Shown here: positions 14,958-23,639 of the stretch, piece after piece
Layout: each line of letters begins with the position of its first letter
Numbering within the stretch: position 1 is the first letter of the stretch
NCBI GenBank assembly: GCA_019749875.1
Contig: JAIEPK010000152.1
Span: 1 to 39,658 of the forward strand
DNA: 39,658 bases
From: Candidatus Binatia bacterium
GTDB lineage: Bacteria > Desulfobacterota > Binatia > UBA12015
Reading direction: 5' to 3'
The notes under the pieces: generated by a model
Seen by the model: only the letters and a program-made list of their open reading frames with translations
Databases searched by the model: none
Told to the model about the DNA's origin: nothing
Program-made: the position numbers and the translations under genes

Positions 14958-17030
14958 ATGCGCATGCCGACGTCGGAGGCTCGCGGCACGGCGGTGGTCG
15001 TGCTCGGCGTACTGCTCGTGGCCGGCGGCGTGGTCGTCACACCGGGTCGCGCCGACACCGCGCCCTCGGCGTGCCTGCTCCGCTACTGGGTCGCACCCGA
15101 CGGCAGCGACGCCGCGTCCGGCGATCGCGCGCATCCGTTCCGCACGCTCGAGCGCGCCCGCGACGCCGCACGCGGAGCACCGGACCGAGACGCGTGTGGA
15201 GTCGAGGTCGTGCTGCGCGGCGGCGACTACCGGCTCGCGCAGACCTTCGTTCTCGACCCACGCGACGGTGGCGGCGACGAACGCGAGGTCGTCTACCGGG
15301 CCGCGCCCGGCGAGCAGCCTCGGCTGCTCGGCAGCGTCCCGGTGGAGGACTGGGAGCCGTGGGATGCCGGACGCGGCATCGTGCGCGCCTTCGTCGGAAC
15401 GTCGGCGGCGACGCGACAGCTCTGGGTGAACGGCGTGCGCGCGCAGCGCGCACGCACGGAAGCGTACAATCCGTACCTCGTGCCGACGGACGACGGCTAC
15501 CGGCTCGAACAGCCGGGCGTCGCGACGCCGCCGTGGAGCCAGCCGACCGACGTCGAGATCTTCACCATCGCGCAGTGGAAGATCATGAGCTGCCCGGTCG
15601 GCGCCGTCGTCGGCGCCGAGATCGTCATGGCCCAGCCCTGCTGGAAGAACGCGAACGTCTTCCCCGCGCCGTGGAACTTCCGCGTCGTGAGCTGGCTCGA
15701 GAACGCGTACGAGTTCATCGACGAGCCGGGCGAATGGTACCTCGACGGACACTCGGGCTGGCTCTACTACCGCCCGCGTCCCGGCGAGGACATGACGACC
15801 GCCGAGGTCGAGCTGCCGGTGCTCGAGACACTGCTCCACGTCCGCGGCGAGCTCGACCGGCCGGTCTCGCACCTTCGCTTCGAGGGTCTGACGTTCGCGT
15901 ACGCCACGTGGCTGCGGCCGAGCGGACCGGAAGGCTACGTTGCCGACCAGAGCGGCTTCACCGTCACGGGCGAAGACCACGAGCCGAACCTGATCGGCCA
16001 CGTCGAGTACGTGACGCGAACTCCCGGCAACGTGCGCCTGGTCCACGCGCGCCACACGGCCTTCACCGGCAACACGTTCATGCACCTCGGCGGCGTCGCG
16101 CTCGACTTCGACACCGGCAGCCAGAACGACGCCATCGTCAACAACGTCTTCGGCGACGTCTCGTCGGCGGCGATCCAGCTCGGCGGCGTCGCGAAGCGGG
16201 ACCACCATCCCGATTTCGCGGCGCAGGTGACGCGCGACAACGAGATCGCAAACAACCTGATCGAGTCGACGGGCCAGGACTACTGGGACGCGGCCGGCAT
16301 CTTCGTCGGCTTCACCACGCGCTCGACCGTGCGCAACAACGACGTCCTCGACACGCCGTGGAGCGGCATCGCCATCGGCTGGGGGTGGGGCCTGTTCGAC
16401 GAAGGCGGCTTTCCCGGACTCCCGCATGCCACGCAGGGCATGTGGGGCGACTGGAAGACGCCCAGCACGAGCCGCGAGAACCGCATCGTCGCGAACTTCT
16501 TCCGCGGCAACATGTCGAAGCTCTGGGACGGCGGCGCGATCTACTCGAACGGCGCGCAGGGCACGTCGTTCGACGACGGCGAGCTGATCGCGGGCAACGT
16601 CGCAACCGACAAGCGTCCGGCAGCGGGCAGCAACACCTTCTACACCGACGGCGGCAGTCGCTGGGTGACGCTCCACGAGAACGTGTCGCTCGAGAACATC
16701 CAGGGTCACATGGACTTCGGTCCGTGCGGGCTGCCGTCGTCGTGGGACGATCTCTGCTTCCTCGAGCTCCCCTACGGCCTCGATGCGGGCGGCTGCGTAC
16801 CCTACGGCGACATCCGCTACGTCGACAACTACTTCGGAGCGTTCGGGTTCTTCGACATCTGCATCGTGGACGTGCCGCCGGTCGTCGACGTGACCGAGCG
16901 CGACAATCACCTGGTTTCGAGCGCCGCCGAGGTTCCCGCGCGCATCCTCCGTGCGGCCGGACGTCGCGGCACGGACGCGGGACGCATCGACCCGATCCAT
17001 GGCGGCGGAGGTCTCCCGATCGTCCGCTGA
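14958..17030 (+). CDS. Secreted right-handed beta-helix protein (GH141-like)
   Basis: 690 residues from ATG 14958, with AAGGAG six bases upstream. The N-terminus is a Sec signal (TAVVVLGVLLVAGGVVV, cleavage probably near GRADTA). The mature start YWVAPDGSDAASGDRAHPF is the usual opening of polysaccharide-acting beta-helix proteins. QLWVNGVRAQRART and GEWYLDGHSGWLYYRP are reminiscent of GH141-type glycosidases. The rest is repeated NNxF/NNDV-type coil motifs (for example NDAIVNNVFGDVSSAAIQLGG). It probably binds or cleaves an extracellular polysaccharide; the catalytic residues cannot be named. It stands alone, followed convergently by a TetR gene. Confidence 0.85.
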   Translation: MRMPTSEARGTAVVVLGVLLVAGGVVVTPGRADTAPSACLLRYWVAPDGSDAASGDRAHPFRTLERARDAARGAPDRDACGVEVVLRGGDYRLAQTFVLDPRDGGGDEREVVYRAAPGEQPRLLGSVPVEDWEPWDAGRGIVRAFVGTSAATRQLWVNGVRAQRARTEAYNPYLVPTDDGYRLEQPGVATPPWSQPTDVEIFTIAQWKIMSCPVGAVVGAEIVMAQPCWKNANVFPAPWNFRVVSWLENAYEFIDEPGEWYLDGHSGWLYYRPRPGEDMTTAEVELPVLETLLHVRGELDRPVSHLRFEGLTFAYATWLRPSGPEGYVADQSGFTVTGEDHEPNLIGHVEYVTRTPGNVRLVHARHTAFTGNTFMHLGGVALDFDTGSQNDAIVNNVFGDVSSAAIQLGGVAKRDHHPDFAAQVTRDNEIANNLIESTGQDYWDAAGIFVGFTTRSTVRNNDVLDTPWSGIAIGWGWGLFDEGGFPGLPHATQGMWGDWKTPSTSRENRIVANFFRGNMSKLWDGGAIYSNGAQGTSFDDGELIAGNVATDKRPAAGSNTFYTDGGSRWVTLHENVSLENIQGHMDFGPCGLPSSWDDLCFLELPYGLDAGGCVPYGDIRYVDNYFGAFGFFDICIVDVPPVVDVTERDNHLVSSAAEVPARILRAAGRRGTDAGRIDPIHGGGGLPIVR

Positions 17031-17043
17031 CCACGACAGATCG

Positions 17044-17595
17044 TCAAGCAAGCTTCGCGACGTCGAGGATCGGCCGCGTCGAGCGCCGCACGCGCGCCAG
17101 CAGCAGCGCTCCCTCCATCGCCGCGACCACGAGCTGCGCCTTCGTCCGCGCCTCGCGCGGCTCGACACCGGCGCGCTCGAAGACGCCGCCGATCACCTCG
17201 ATCCAGCCGTCGATCGCCTGCGCTCCCGCGGCCGTGATCGTCGGCGACGCAGGCGCCGTCTCGAGCAGCGTGGTCGCGACCGGACATCCGGAGCGAAAGT
17301 CCGAGTCTGCCATCCAGCCCGCCATCGTGCGCGCGTAGGCGCGCAGGAAAGCCGACGGGTCGGCGTGCTTGACCGCGTGCGCTTCGAGCATCTCGCGCAC
17401 GAGGCCGCCCGCGAGCGTCACCGCCGCCTCGCCGAGCGCCTCCTTGCCGCTCGGAAAGTAGTGGTAGAGCGACCCCTTGGGCGCGCCGCTCTCGGCGACG
17501 ATCTGCTGCAGGCCGGTCGACGCGTAGCCCTGCCGCCGGAACAGCCGCATCGCCGTGCGGACCAGGTTCTCCTTGTGCGTCGCGACGTCGCCCAC
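17044..17595 (-). CDS. TetR-family repressor (LmrA/YxaF-like)
   Basis: 183 residues from GTG 17595. The N-terminal helix-turn-helix is LVRTAMRLFRRQGYASTGLQQI, then GAPKGSLYHYFPSGKEAL. The C-terminal ligand domain has FRSGCPVATTLLETAP, characteristic of the LmrA/YxaF/QacR-like subgroup. It is divergent from the enoyl-CoA isomerase-like gene, with a 16-bp dyad between them, so it probably represses that gene and itself. The inducer is unknown; an acyl-CoA or small aromatic would fit the surroundings. Confidence 0.92.
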   Translation of the reverse strand: MGDVATHKENLVRTAMRLFRRQGYASTGLQQIVAESGAPKGSLYHYFPSGKEALGEAAVTLAGGLVREMLEAHAVKHADPSAFLRAYARTMAGWMADSDFRSGCPVATTLLETAPASPTITAAGAQAIDGWIEVIGGVFERAGVEPREARTKAQLVVAAMEGALLLARVRRSTRPILDVAKLA

Positions 17596-17615
17596 GCTCG
17601 CCCCCTTGTCTCGAT

Positions 17616-17631
17616 TATGACGATCGGTCTA
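17616..17631. promoter_or_regulatory. Probable TetR operator
   Basis: TATGACGATCGGTCTA lies between the divergent TetR and crotonase genes. It matches the perfect palindrome TAGACCGATCGGTCTA at 13 of 16 positions, the form expected for LmrA/YxaF-type repressors. Assignment is by position and symmetry. Confidence 0.6.
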
Positions 17632-17662
17632 CATGTGGCAGACATCCTGCCAGGAGGAAAGC

Positions 17663-18352
17663 ATGGGAGACCGGACGAAGCTCGAGATCGCAGGCGGCGT
17701 GGCGTGGCTCACGCTCGACGACGGCAAGGTGAACGCGCTGTCGACCGAGATGCTGGCCGAGATCGCAGCCGCGCTCGACGCGGCCCAGTCGGCGGGCGCG
17801 GTCGTGGTGCTGCGCGGGCGCGACGGCATGTTCTCGGCCGGCTTCGATCTGAAGACCTTCAAGAAGGGCCCCGCGGAGACCGTCGAGATGCTGCGCGCCG
17901 GCGCCGACGTCATCGTGCGCCTGCTCGGCTTCCCGCGCCCGGTCCTGAGCCTGTGCACCGGCCACGCCTACCCGGCCGGAGCGTTCCTGATCATGTCGTC
18001 CGACGTTCGCCTCTGCGTCGACGGCCCCTGGCGCATCGGCATGAACGAGGTCGCGATCGGGCTCACCCTGCCGTACTTCGCGATCGAGCTCGCGCGCCAC
18101 CGCTTGACGCCGCCCGGGTTCGCGCGCCTCACCACCGGCGCGCTCTTCCCGCCGGACGAGGCGCGCCACTTCGGCTACGTCGACCGCATCGTGGCGCCCG
18201 GCGCGGCGGAGGACGCCGTGCGCGCCGAGGTGGAGCGCCTGCTGGCACTCGACATGCCGAGCTTCGTCGCCACCAAGGCACGCGTGAACGAGCAGGCCAT
18301 CCGCGCGATCCGCGACGCGGTCGACGGCGAGCTGAAGAGCGTCGCCGCCTGA
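17663..18352 (+). CDS. Crotonase-fold enzyme, Delta3-Delta2-enoyl-CoA isomerase-like
   Basis: 229 residues from ATG 17663, preceded by AGGAGGAA. Oxyanion-hole segment RDGMFSAGFDLKTF and the second turn GHAYPAGAFLIMSSDVRLC are typical of the crotonase fold. Where enoyl-CoA hydratases have a first catalytic Glu, this protein has a non-acidic segment (PAGAFLI). The second Glu is kept as Glu129 in RIGMNEVAIG. One Glu, PAGxxLI and the GMNEVxIG motif match isomerases of the ECI type, which move double bonds so unsaturated acyl-CoAs can enter beta-oxidation. It is controlled by the divergent TetR gene. Confidence 0.85.
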   Translation: MGDRTKLEIAGGVAWLTLDDGKVNALSTEMLAEIAAALDAAQSAGAVVVLRGRDGMFSAGFDLKTFKKGPAETVEMLRAGADVIVRLLGFPRPVLSLCTGHAYPAGAFLIMSSDVRLCVDGPWRIGMNEVAIGLTLPYFAIELARHRLTPPGFARLTTGALFPPDEARHFGYVDRIVAPGAAEDAVRAEVERLLALDMPSFVATKARVNEQAIRAIRDAVDGELKSVAA

Positions 18353-18386
18353 CGCCGATCGGCTCGCCGCGACGACGTCGCCGTCG

Positions 18387-19550
18387 TCAGAGCAGGTCGG
18401 TCGGGATGGTCTCGACGCCGAGCGCGACCTTCCCCGCCGCCTGCGCCGCGCGGTCGAAGTCGAACATGACGTGACCGCGCATCACCTGCAGGTCGCGCAG
18501 CTGTCGCTGCAGCGGCGACGACAGGAACGACGCACTGGCTCCCGCCGCGGCGGCGAGGCCGTTGACCGCCTGGTTGGCGAGCCGCACCACGTCGGCCGCG
18601 GCGAGGCGGATCGCGGCGAGGTCCTCGACCGGTGCGGCGGTGCCGAGCGGACCGATGCGCTCCAGCGTTCGGATCGCGTCTTGCCACACGAGGCGCGCCG
18701 CACGCACCGTGGCGAGCGCCTCGCCGCAGCGCAGGTGCGTCGCCGGCACCTCGAGCTGCTTCTGCACGCCGTACGACTGCATCTTCGCCGCCATGCGGGC
18801 GCGGAACGCATCGAGCGCGGCTTCGGCCGCGCCGAGCGCCGGCGTCGCTGCGACCAGCACGAGGGTCTGCACGAGCGGCCAGGCGACGCTGGTACCGGCA
18901 TGCAGCGCCTCGCCAGGTGCTTGACCCATCTTGATGCGCCACATCTCGAGCGTGCGGTGCGCGGGCACGAACGCGTCGCGCACGACGACCGCGTTCGATC
19001 CGGTCGCCGCCATCCCCGACACGTGCCACACGTCCTCGACCTCGACCTCGGCGCGCGGCAAGACGCAGAAGCGCGGCCCGGATTCGCGGTCCATGCCGGT
19101 GACCATCACCCAGTCGGCGTGCATCACACCGGTCGCCCACTCCCAGCGGCCGCGCACGCGGAAGCCGCCGTCGCAGGGCTCGGCCTTGCCGGTCGGCGCG
19201 AGCGGTGCGGGAGCCAGCGGGATCGCGCCGTTCGCGAACAGCTCCTCCTGGAAGCGCGGCTCGAAGCGGCACAGGAGCCAGGAGTGCAGGCTCAGGAACG
19301 ACAGCGTCCATGCGCTCGACGCGCAGCCGTGCGCGAGACGCCGCGTCGCCTCGAGGAACTCGGCGACCTCGGCGCCGGCGCCGCCCCAGTGCTTCGGGGT
19401 GAGCATCGCGAGGAAGCCGGCCTCGTCCGCGTCGCGCAGCGTCGCCTCGGGCAGGCGGCGCAGCGCCTCGGCCTCGGCCGCGCGCTCCGCGAGACGCGGC
19501 ACCAGCGCGTCGATGCGTGCGAGGATCTCGTCCGTGCTCGTCGGTCGCAT
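18387..19550 (-). CDS. Acyl-CoA-dehydrogenase-fold flavin monooxygenase (group D, HsaA/DszC-like)
   Basis: 387 residues. The N-terminal helical domain has LRDADEAGFLAMLTPKHWGG. The central beta domain has RVRGRWEWATGVMHADWVMV, and VWHVSGMAATGSNAVVVRDAF is the pattern of HsaA/HpaB-like and DszC-like flavoprotein monooxygenases rather than true acyl-CoA dehydrogenases, whose catalytic Glu is not evident. The C-terminal bundle has FLSSPLQRQLRDLQVMRGH. Such enzymes use reduced FMN or FAD from a separate reductase to hydroxylate phenols or oxidise sulfur or nitrogen. No reductase is nearby. It lies 26 bp downstream of the alpha/beta hydrolase on the same strand, so the two are probably co-transcribed. 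Confidence 0.85.
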   Translation of the reverse strand: MRPTSTDEILARIDALVPRLAERAAEAEALRRLPEATLRDADEAGFLAMLTPKHWGGAGAEVAEFLEATRRLAHGCASSAWTLSFLSLHSWLLCRFEPRFQEELFANGAIPLAPAPLAPTGKAEPCDGGFRVRGRWEWATGVMHADWVMVTGMDRESGPRFCVLPRAEVEVEDVWHVSGMAATGSNAVVVRDAFVPAHRTLEMWRIKMGQAPGEALHAGTSVAWPLVQTLVLVAATPALGAAEAALDAFRARMAAKMQSYGVQKQLEVPATHLRCGEALATVRAARLVWQDAIRTLERIGPLGTAAPVEDLAAIRLAAADVVRLANQAVNGLAAAAGASASFLSSPLQRQLRDLQVMRGHVMFDFDRAAQAAGKVALGVETIPTDLL

Positions 19551-19576
19551 GGTCGCGTCGCAGCTCCCGTCGCCGC

Positions 19577-20728
19577 TCAGAAGCCGTGCCGCGCGATCCA
19601 GCCGCCGACGGTCGCGACGGCGGTCGGCAGCAGGTCGGGACGCTCGATGTAGTAGTGATCCGCGCCGTCGACCTGCACGATCTCCTTGTCCGTGCTCGCC
19701 ACGGCGTCGAAGAGCCGCTGCGCGTGGCTCGGCGTGCACGCGAGGTCGGCGCGGTTGTTGATGACGAGCACGGGGCACGAGATGCGCGACGCGTTGCCGA
19801 GCCCGTCGGCACGACTATCGTCGTAGCTCCACTGCGACAGCCACGAGCGCAGCGTGGTGAAGCGCGCGAGACCGACCGGACCGTCGTTCGCGATGCGCGG
19901 CTCGCCGAGATAGCAGGTGTACGGCTTGCGATCGGACGGATCCTGCGTCGGATCGGTCCAGCGCACGTCGCACATCGTGCCGTAGACCACGAACGGGCGC
20001 TCCATGTTCTCGTCGCCCGCGGCCTTCAGCTCGGCGAGCGTCTGCTTGACGCGTGCGGTGATGCGCCGGTTGCGCGCGATCTGTGCGGCGCGGAAGCGCT
20101 CGACGAACGAGGCTTCGTACGGCGGCTTCGCGGGACACCGCGGATCGTAGATGTTCAGCTCGGGATCGCGCTCGAAGGGCCGCTCCTCGTCGTGGATCGA
20201 CGGGTCCATCCACTCGGTCAGCGTCACGGACCGGCTGATGTGCGCCGCGAGCAGCAGGATGCCGTCCGCGGGCTCGAGCCCGGCGCCGACGAGATCGCAC
20301 GCGTCGCCGGCGGGAGTCGCCGAGATCGTCGGGTGCTCGGCTTGATCCTGGTAGAACAGCGACAGCGAGCCGCCGCCCGACCAGCCGCCGAGCAGGACCT
20401 TCTCGTAGCCGAAGCGCTTCTTCAGATCCTTGACGCAGGCGCCGAGGTCGAGGACGCACTTCTCGAGGATCAGCGCGGTGTCGTTCCCCCGATAGCGCGG
20501 GTTGCAGTAGACGACGTGGTGGCCGCCGTACGCGAGCGCGGTCACCAGCGGCAGGAACGATCCGCCCCCGATCGGGTGCGAGAACAGGATCACGGTCTTC
20601 GCGTCGCCGCTCTCCGGACGGATGCGCATGCACTCGACGAAGACCATGCCCGACGGGCCGCCGTAGACGTCCTTCAGCGGGCTCTTGTCCTCGTGCACGA
20701 AGCCGTACGCCTCTCGCACCACCGCCAT
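19577..20728 (-). CDS. Alpha/beta hydrolase
   Basis: 383 residues from ATG 20728, with GGAGGT seven bases upstream. The nucleophile elbow is GGWSGGG with Ser117. The acid is probably in VLVINNRADLACTPSH and the His in VDGADHYY near the C-terminus. The oxyanion strand is ILFSHPIGGG. A large insertion between strands 6 and 7 forms a lid. Substrate is unknown, although pairing with a flavin monooxygenase and a nearby VOC metal enzyme suggests hydrolysis of a ring-cleavage product or ester. It is first gene of a leftward operon, divergent from the second TetR. Confidence 0.88.
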   Translation of the reverse strand: MAVVREAYGFVHEDKSPLKDVYGGPSGMVFVECMRIRPESGDAKTVILFSHPIGGGSFLPLVTALAYGGHHVVYCNPRYRGNDTALILEKCVLDLGACVKDLKKRFGYEKVLLGGWSGGGSLSLFYQDQAEHPTISATPAGDACDLVGAGLEPADGILLLAAHISRSVTLTEWMDPSIHDEERPFERDPELNIYDPRCPAKPPYEASFVERFRAAQIARNRRITARVKQTLAELKAAGDENMERPFVVYGTMCDVRWTDPTQDPSDRKPYTCYLGEPRIANDGPVGLARFTTLRSWLSQWSYDDSRADGLGNASRISCPVLVINNRADLACTPSHAQRLFDAVASTDKEIVQVDGADHYYIERPDLLPTAVATVGGWIARHGF

Positions 20729-20772
20729 GGCTCGACCTCCGATGAAAAGCTGATCACAGAATCAGAAATTCT

Positions 20773-20786
20773 TGAGTGCTCGGTCA
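20773..20786. promoter_or_regulatory. Probable TetR operator in divergent spacer
   Basis: TGAGTGCTCGGTCA is an imperfect dyad: outer TGA/TCA arms are perfect and inner positions partly match. It lies between the hydrolase and TetR starts. Half-sites TGAGTG and TGACCG are of the kind bound by TetR regulators. Confidence 0.45.
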
Positions 20787-20807
20787 GAAGCGTGTATCCG
20801 AAACGCG

Positions 20808-21494
20808 ATGGCGCTGTCGAGCACCGCGACGGTCGTGCCGCTCGGCAAGGGCGAGCGAACCGCCGCCCGAATCCGTGAGATCGCGCTCGACCAGTTCTCG
20901 CGCCTCGGCTTCGAGCGCGTCACCATGGCCGGCATCGCGGACGCGGCCGGCGTCTCGCAGGCGACGCTGCACCATCACTTCGGCGACAAGGATCAGCTGT
21001 GGCGCGCCGCGATGCTCGGGCTCGCGAACGTCATCGCGGAAGAGGAGCGCCTGCTCGCCGCGGCGCAGGACGCACCGGCGATCACGCAGCTCCGCATGGC
21101 GATGCGCCTCTTCCTGCAGATCAGCTGGAAGCATCCGGCGCTCGGCCGGATCGTCGCGCTCGAGGGCATGGCCGGCGGCGAGCGCCTCGCGTGGCTGAAC
21201 GAGCACCTGCTCGGCGGCCGCAACCGGCGCCTCGCGGCGCTGGTGCGGCGCGCGATCGCCGACCGCGAGCTGAAGCCCTTTCCGCCCGAGCAGGTGGTCG
21301 TCACGCTGCAGGCGGGGGCGGTCGGGATCATCAACCTGCGGCCGCTCCTGCAGGTGAACTTCGGCGTGGATCCGGACACGCCGCGCGGACGTACGGCACA
21401 CGAGGAGCTCGTCCTCGACGGCCTGTTCGCGGGTCTGCTCACGGACGGCACCGGCGTCAAGAAAAAGCTCGGCACCAGGAGGACACGGCGATGA
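20808..21494 (+). CDS. TetR-family repressor
   Basis: 228 residues from ATG 20808. The open frame reaches back to a TTG at 20772, but that would run through the putative operator, so the internal ATG is preferred. Helix-turn-helix: IREIALDQFSRLGFERVTMAG, then AAGVSQATLHHHFGDKDQLW. The ligand domain is helical with no known signature. The tail is basic (KKKLGTRRTRR). It overlaps the VOC gene by 4 bp and diverges from the hydrolase-monooxygenase pair, so it probably controls both directions. Confidence 0.92.
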   Translation: MALSSTATVVPLGKGERTAARIREIALDQFSRLGFERVTMAGIADAAGVSQATLHHHFGDKDQLWRAAMLGLANVIAEEERLLAAAQDAPAITQLRMAMRLFLQISWKHPALGRIVALEGMAGGERLAWLNEHLLGGRNRRLAALVRRAIADRELKPFPPEQVVVTLQAGAVGIINLRPLLQVNFGVDPDTPRGRTAHEELVLDGLFAGLLTDGTGVKKKLGTRRTRR

Positions 21495-22180
21495 GCCAGC
21501 AGCCGACGGGAATCCACCACATCGCGATCATGTGCGGCGACATCAAGAAGCACATTGCCTTCTTCTCCGAGGTCGTGGGCTTTCCGCTGGTGGCGCTGTT
21601 CGACATGCACGGCGTGCCGGGCGGCCTGCACGCGTTCCTGCGCATGAACGACTTCGGCTACTTCTCGCTGGTCCAGCTGCCCGACGTCGACCGCATCCCG
21701 ATCGAGATCGGCGTCACCCACTCGGGATCTGGTGCCGCGCCGTGCGCCGCGGGGACGCTGCAGCACCTCGCGTTCCGCGCGACCGACGAGGCGGAGCTGC
21801 TCGCGATGCGCGACCGCATCCGCAGCCACGGCGTGAACGTCATCGGGCCGATCGATCACGGCATGTGCAAGTCGATCTACTTCGCGGGCCCCGACCGCAT
21901 GACGCTCGAGGTCGCGACGTCCGCGGCCCCGGTCGCCGCCGAGCGCTGGATCGATCCGGCGGTGCTCGCGAAGGCCGGCATCTCACCCGAGGAGGCCGCG
22001 CGCTTCACGGCGCCCGCGCCGTACGCCGGTCCGGGCAACGTCGCGCAGCCGCCGTACGATCCCACGAAGCCGCACCTCGACTATCCCGAGAAGGTCTATC
22101 GCGACATCCTGGCGACACCGGACCACGTGATCACGGAGTCGGCGTCGTACGCGGAGCCGCCGGTCCCCGCGGCCGGCTGA
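21491..22180 (+). CDS. VOC-superfamily metal enzyme (extradiol dioxygenase/glyoxalase-like)
   Basis: 229 residues from ATG 21491, with AGGAGG upstream; the start overlaps the TetR stop (ATGA). Likely metal ligands are His10 (TGIHHIAIMCGD), His92 (LQHLAFRATDE) and Glu140 (RMTLEVATS), the two-His-one-Glu set of VOC enzymes, with the usual beta-alpha-beta-beta-beta halves. It is too short for a two-module type I extradiol dioxygenase, so a one-module dioxygenase, isomerase or lyase is possible. A further 85 residues after the core (KAGISPEEAARF ... PHLDYPEKVYRD) are unusual. The co-regulated monooxygenase and hydrolase suggest aromatic or lipid catabolism. Confidence 0.88.
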   Translation: MSQQPTGIHHIAIMCGDIKKHIAFFSEVVGFPLVALFDMHGVPGGLHAFLRMNDFGYFSLVQLPDVDRIPIEIGVTHSGSGAAPCAAGTLQHLAFRATDEAELLAMRDRIRSHGVNVIGPIDHGMCKSIYFAGPDRMTLEVATSAAPVAAERWIDPAVLAKAGISPEEAARFTAPAPYAGPGNVAQPPYDPTKPHLDYPEKVYRDILATPDHVITESASYAEPPVPAAG

Positions 22181-22206
22181 GCCGCACCGCCGCTTGCGGG
22201 TGCGGC
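22181..22206 (+). terminator. Hairpin after the TetR-VOC operon
   Basis: The 8-bp stem GCCGCACC/GGTGCGGC begins at the base after the VOC stop, with a 10-base loop. No T-run follows, so termination efficiency is uncertain. Confidence 0.5.
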
Positions 22207-22247
22207 GGCAGAAGGTCGGTTGACCGGACGCTCGCCGAGCGCGAGAG

Positions 22248-23639
22248 ATGACCCTCCGTCACACGGGAGGTGCTCCGATTCTCCGCTTCACTGGTTTCCT
22301 TCGCGCGGCGCTCGCCGCCGCGCTGCTGCTCACCGCGGCAGCCTGCGGCAACAGCTCGTCGACGAGCGACGCGCCCCCCGAGCAGCTCGCCGCCGACGGC
22401 TTCGTGTTCGGCTATCCGCTCGTCGTCACCGAGCGGACGATGCAGGCCTTCGCGCCGGTGGTCGGCATCAACGAGCCGTTCACGCAGAAGGCGCGCAGCA
22501 ATCCGTCGAGCCGCATCGTGGTCGCGCCCAACACCGACACGCTGTACGCGATCGCGGTGCTCGATCTGCGCGCGGGTCCGCTGCTGCTGACGCTGCCCGC
22601 GATCCCCGATCGCTACCACACCTTCCAGCTGCTCGACGCCTGGACCGAGTCGTTCGCCTACCTCGGCACGCGCACGACGGGCGGTGCCGCCGGAACCTGG
22701 CTCCTCGTCCCGCCCGGCTGGAGCGGCGACGTCCCGGCCGGCACGACGCGCATCGACGTCCCGACGCCGCAGGCCTTCCTGCTCGGACGCGTGCTGGTGC
22801 AGGACGACGCCGACGTCGCGAACGTCGTCGCGCTGACCTCGCAGGTGACGATCACGCCACTCGATCCGGGCGCGCCCGCGACACCGCCGCTCGGCACGAA
22901 CCCGGGCCCACCCGCCGAGACAGGCCGCAACGGGCTCGCGTTCTGGGACGAGCTCGGCGACGCGCTCGCGATCAATCCACCGACGACCGAACTGCAGCGC
23001 GCTCTGCTGGCGCGACTCGAGGCGCTCGGCGTGGGGCCCGGTCGTCATCCGTCGACGGAGGTCACCGATCCCGCGATCCGCGCCGCGCTCGAGGCCGGCA
23101 TCGCGCTCGGCGACGCGCGCATCGACGAGATCATCGCCGCGACCGGCACGGTCAACGGATGGCGCATCCGCACGGACATCGGGACGTACGGCGACGACCT
23201 CGACACGCGCGCCGCCATCGCGCGCAGCGGCTGGGGCGCGAACGTACCGGAGGAGGCCGTCTACCCGAACGCCGTCGCCGCCGCCGACGGCGCCACGCTC
23301 GACGGCACGAACCTCTATCGGATCCACTTCGCAGCCGACGCGCTGCCTCCGGCGCGCGCCTTCTGGTCCTTGACGCTGTACGGACCGGATCGCTTCTTCG
23401 TCGAGAACGATCTGCATCGCTACGCGCTCGGCGACCGCTCGCCCGCGCTCGCGTACGGCGCGGACGGCTCGCTCGACCTTTGGATCGGCAACACGCCGCC
23501 GCCCGGACGCGAAGCCAACTGGCTGCCCGCACCGGCCGGTGAGTTCTCGCTGATGCTGCGGCTCTACCTGCCGACCGACGACGTGCTGGCCGGTCGCTGG
23601 ACGCCGCCGTCGGTCGAGCGCGTGGACGGTACGCCGTGA
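22248..23639 (+). CDS. DUF1254/DUF1214 lipoprotein
   Basis: 463 residues. The N-terminus has a hydrophobic signal ALAAALLLTAAACG with a probable lipidated Cys. The DUF1254 half has FVFGYPLVVTERTM, VVAPNTDTLYAIAVLDL and YHTFQLLDAWTESFAYLG. The DUF1214 half has NLYRIHFAADALPPARAFWSLTLYG and LDLWIGNTPPPG. These two domains occur together in envelope proteins of many environmental bacteria; their biochemical role is not established. The gene overlaps the PPOX-fold gene in a GTGA junction, so the two are translated as an operon. Confidence 0.9.
   Translation: MTLRHTGGAPILRFTGFLRAALAAALLLTAAACGNSSSTSDAPPEQLAADGFVFGYPLVVTERTMQAFAPVVGINEPFTQKARSNPSSRIVVAPNTDTLYAIAVLDLRAGPLLLTLPAIPDRYHTFQLLDAWTESFAYLGTRTTGGAAGTWLLVPPGWSGDVPAGTTRIDVPTPQAFLLGRVLVQDDADVANVVALTSQVTITPLDPGAPATPPLGTNPGPPAETGRNGLAFWDELGDALAINPPTTELQRALLARLEALGVGPGRHPSTEVTDPAIRAALEAGIALGDARIDEIIAATGTVNGWRIRTDIGTYGDDLDTRAAIARSGWGANVPEEAVYPNAVAAADGATLDGTNLYRIHFAADALPPARAFWSLTLYGPDRFFVENDLHRYALGDRSPALAYGADGSLDLWIGNTPPPGREANWLPAPAGEFSLMLRLYLPTDDVLAGRWTPPSVERVDGTP

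Noticed and set aside
13158-17168. A 1,336-codon open frame on the minus strand running through the SDR, DUF924 and beta-helix genes.
   Set aside because: Only its last 247 codons (the SDR) have protein-like sequence; the rest is Arg/Ala-rich antisense shadow typical of high-GC DNA.
21491-22180. Naming the VOC gene bphC or hsaC.
   Set aside because: It has only one VOC module's worth of metal motif and an unusual tail; type I extradiol enzymes have two modules.
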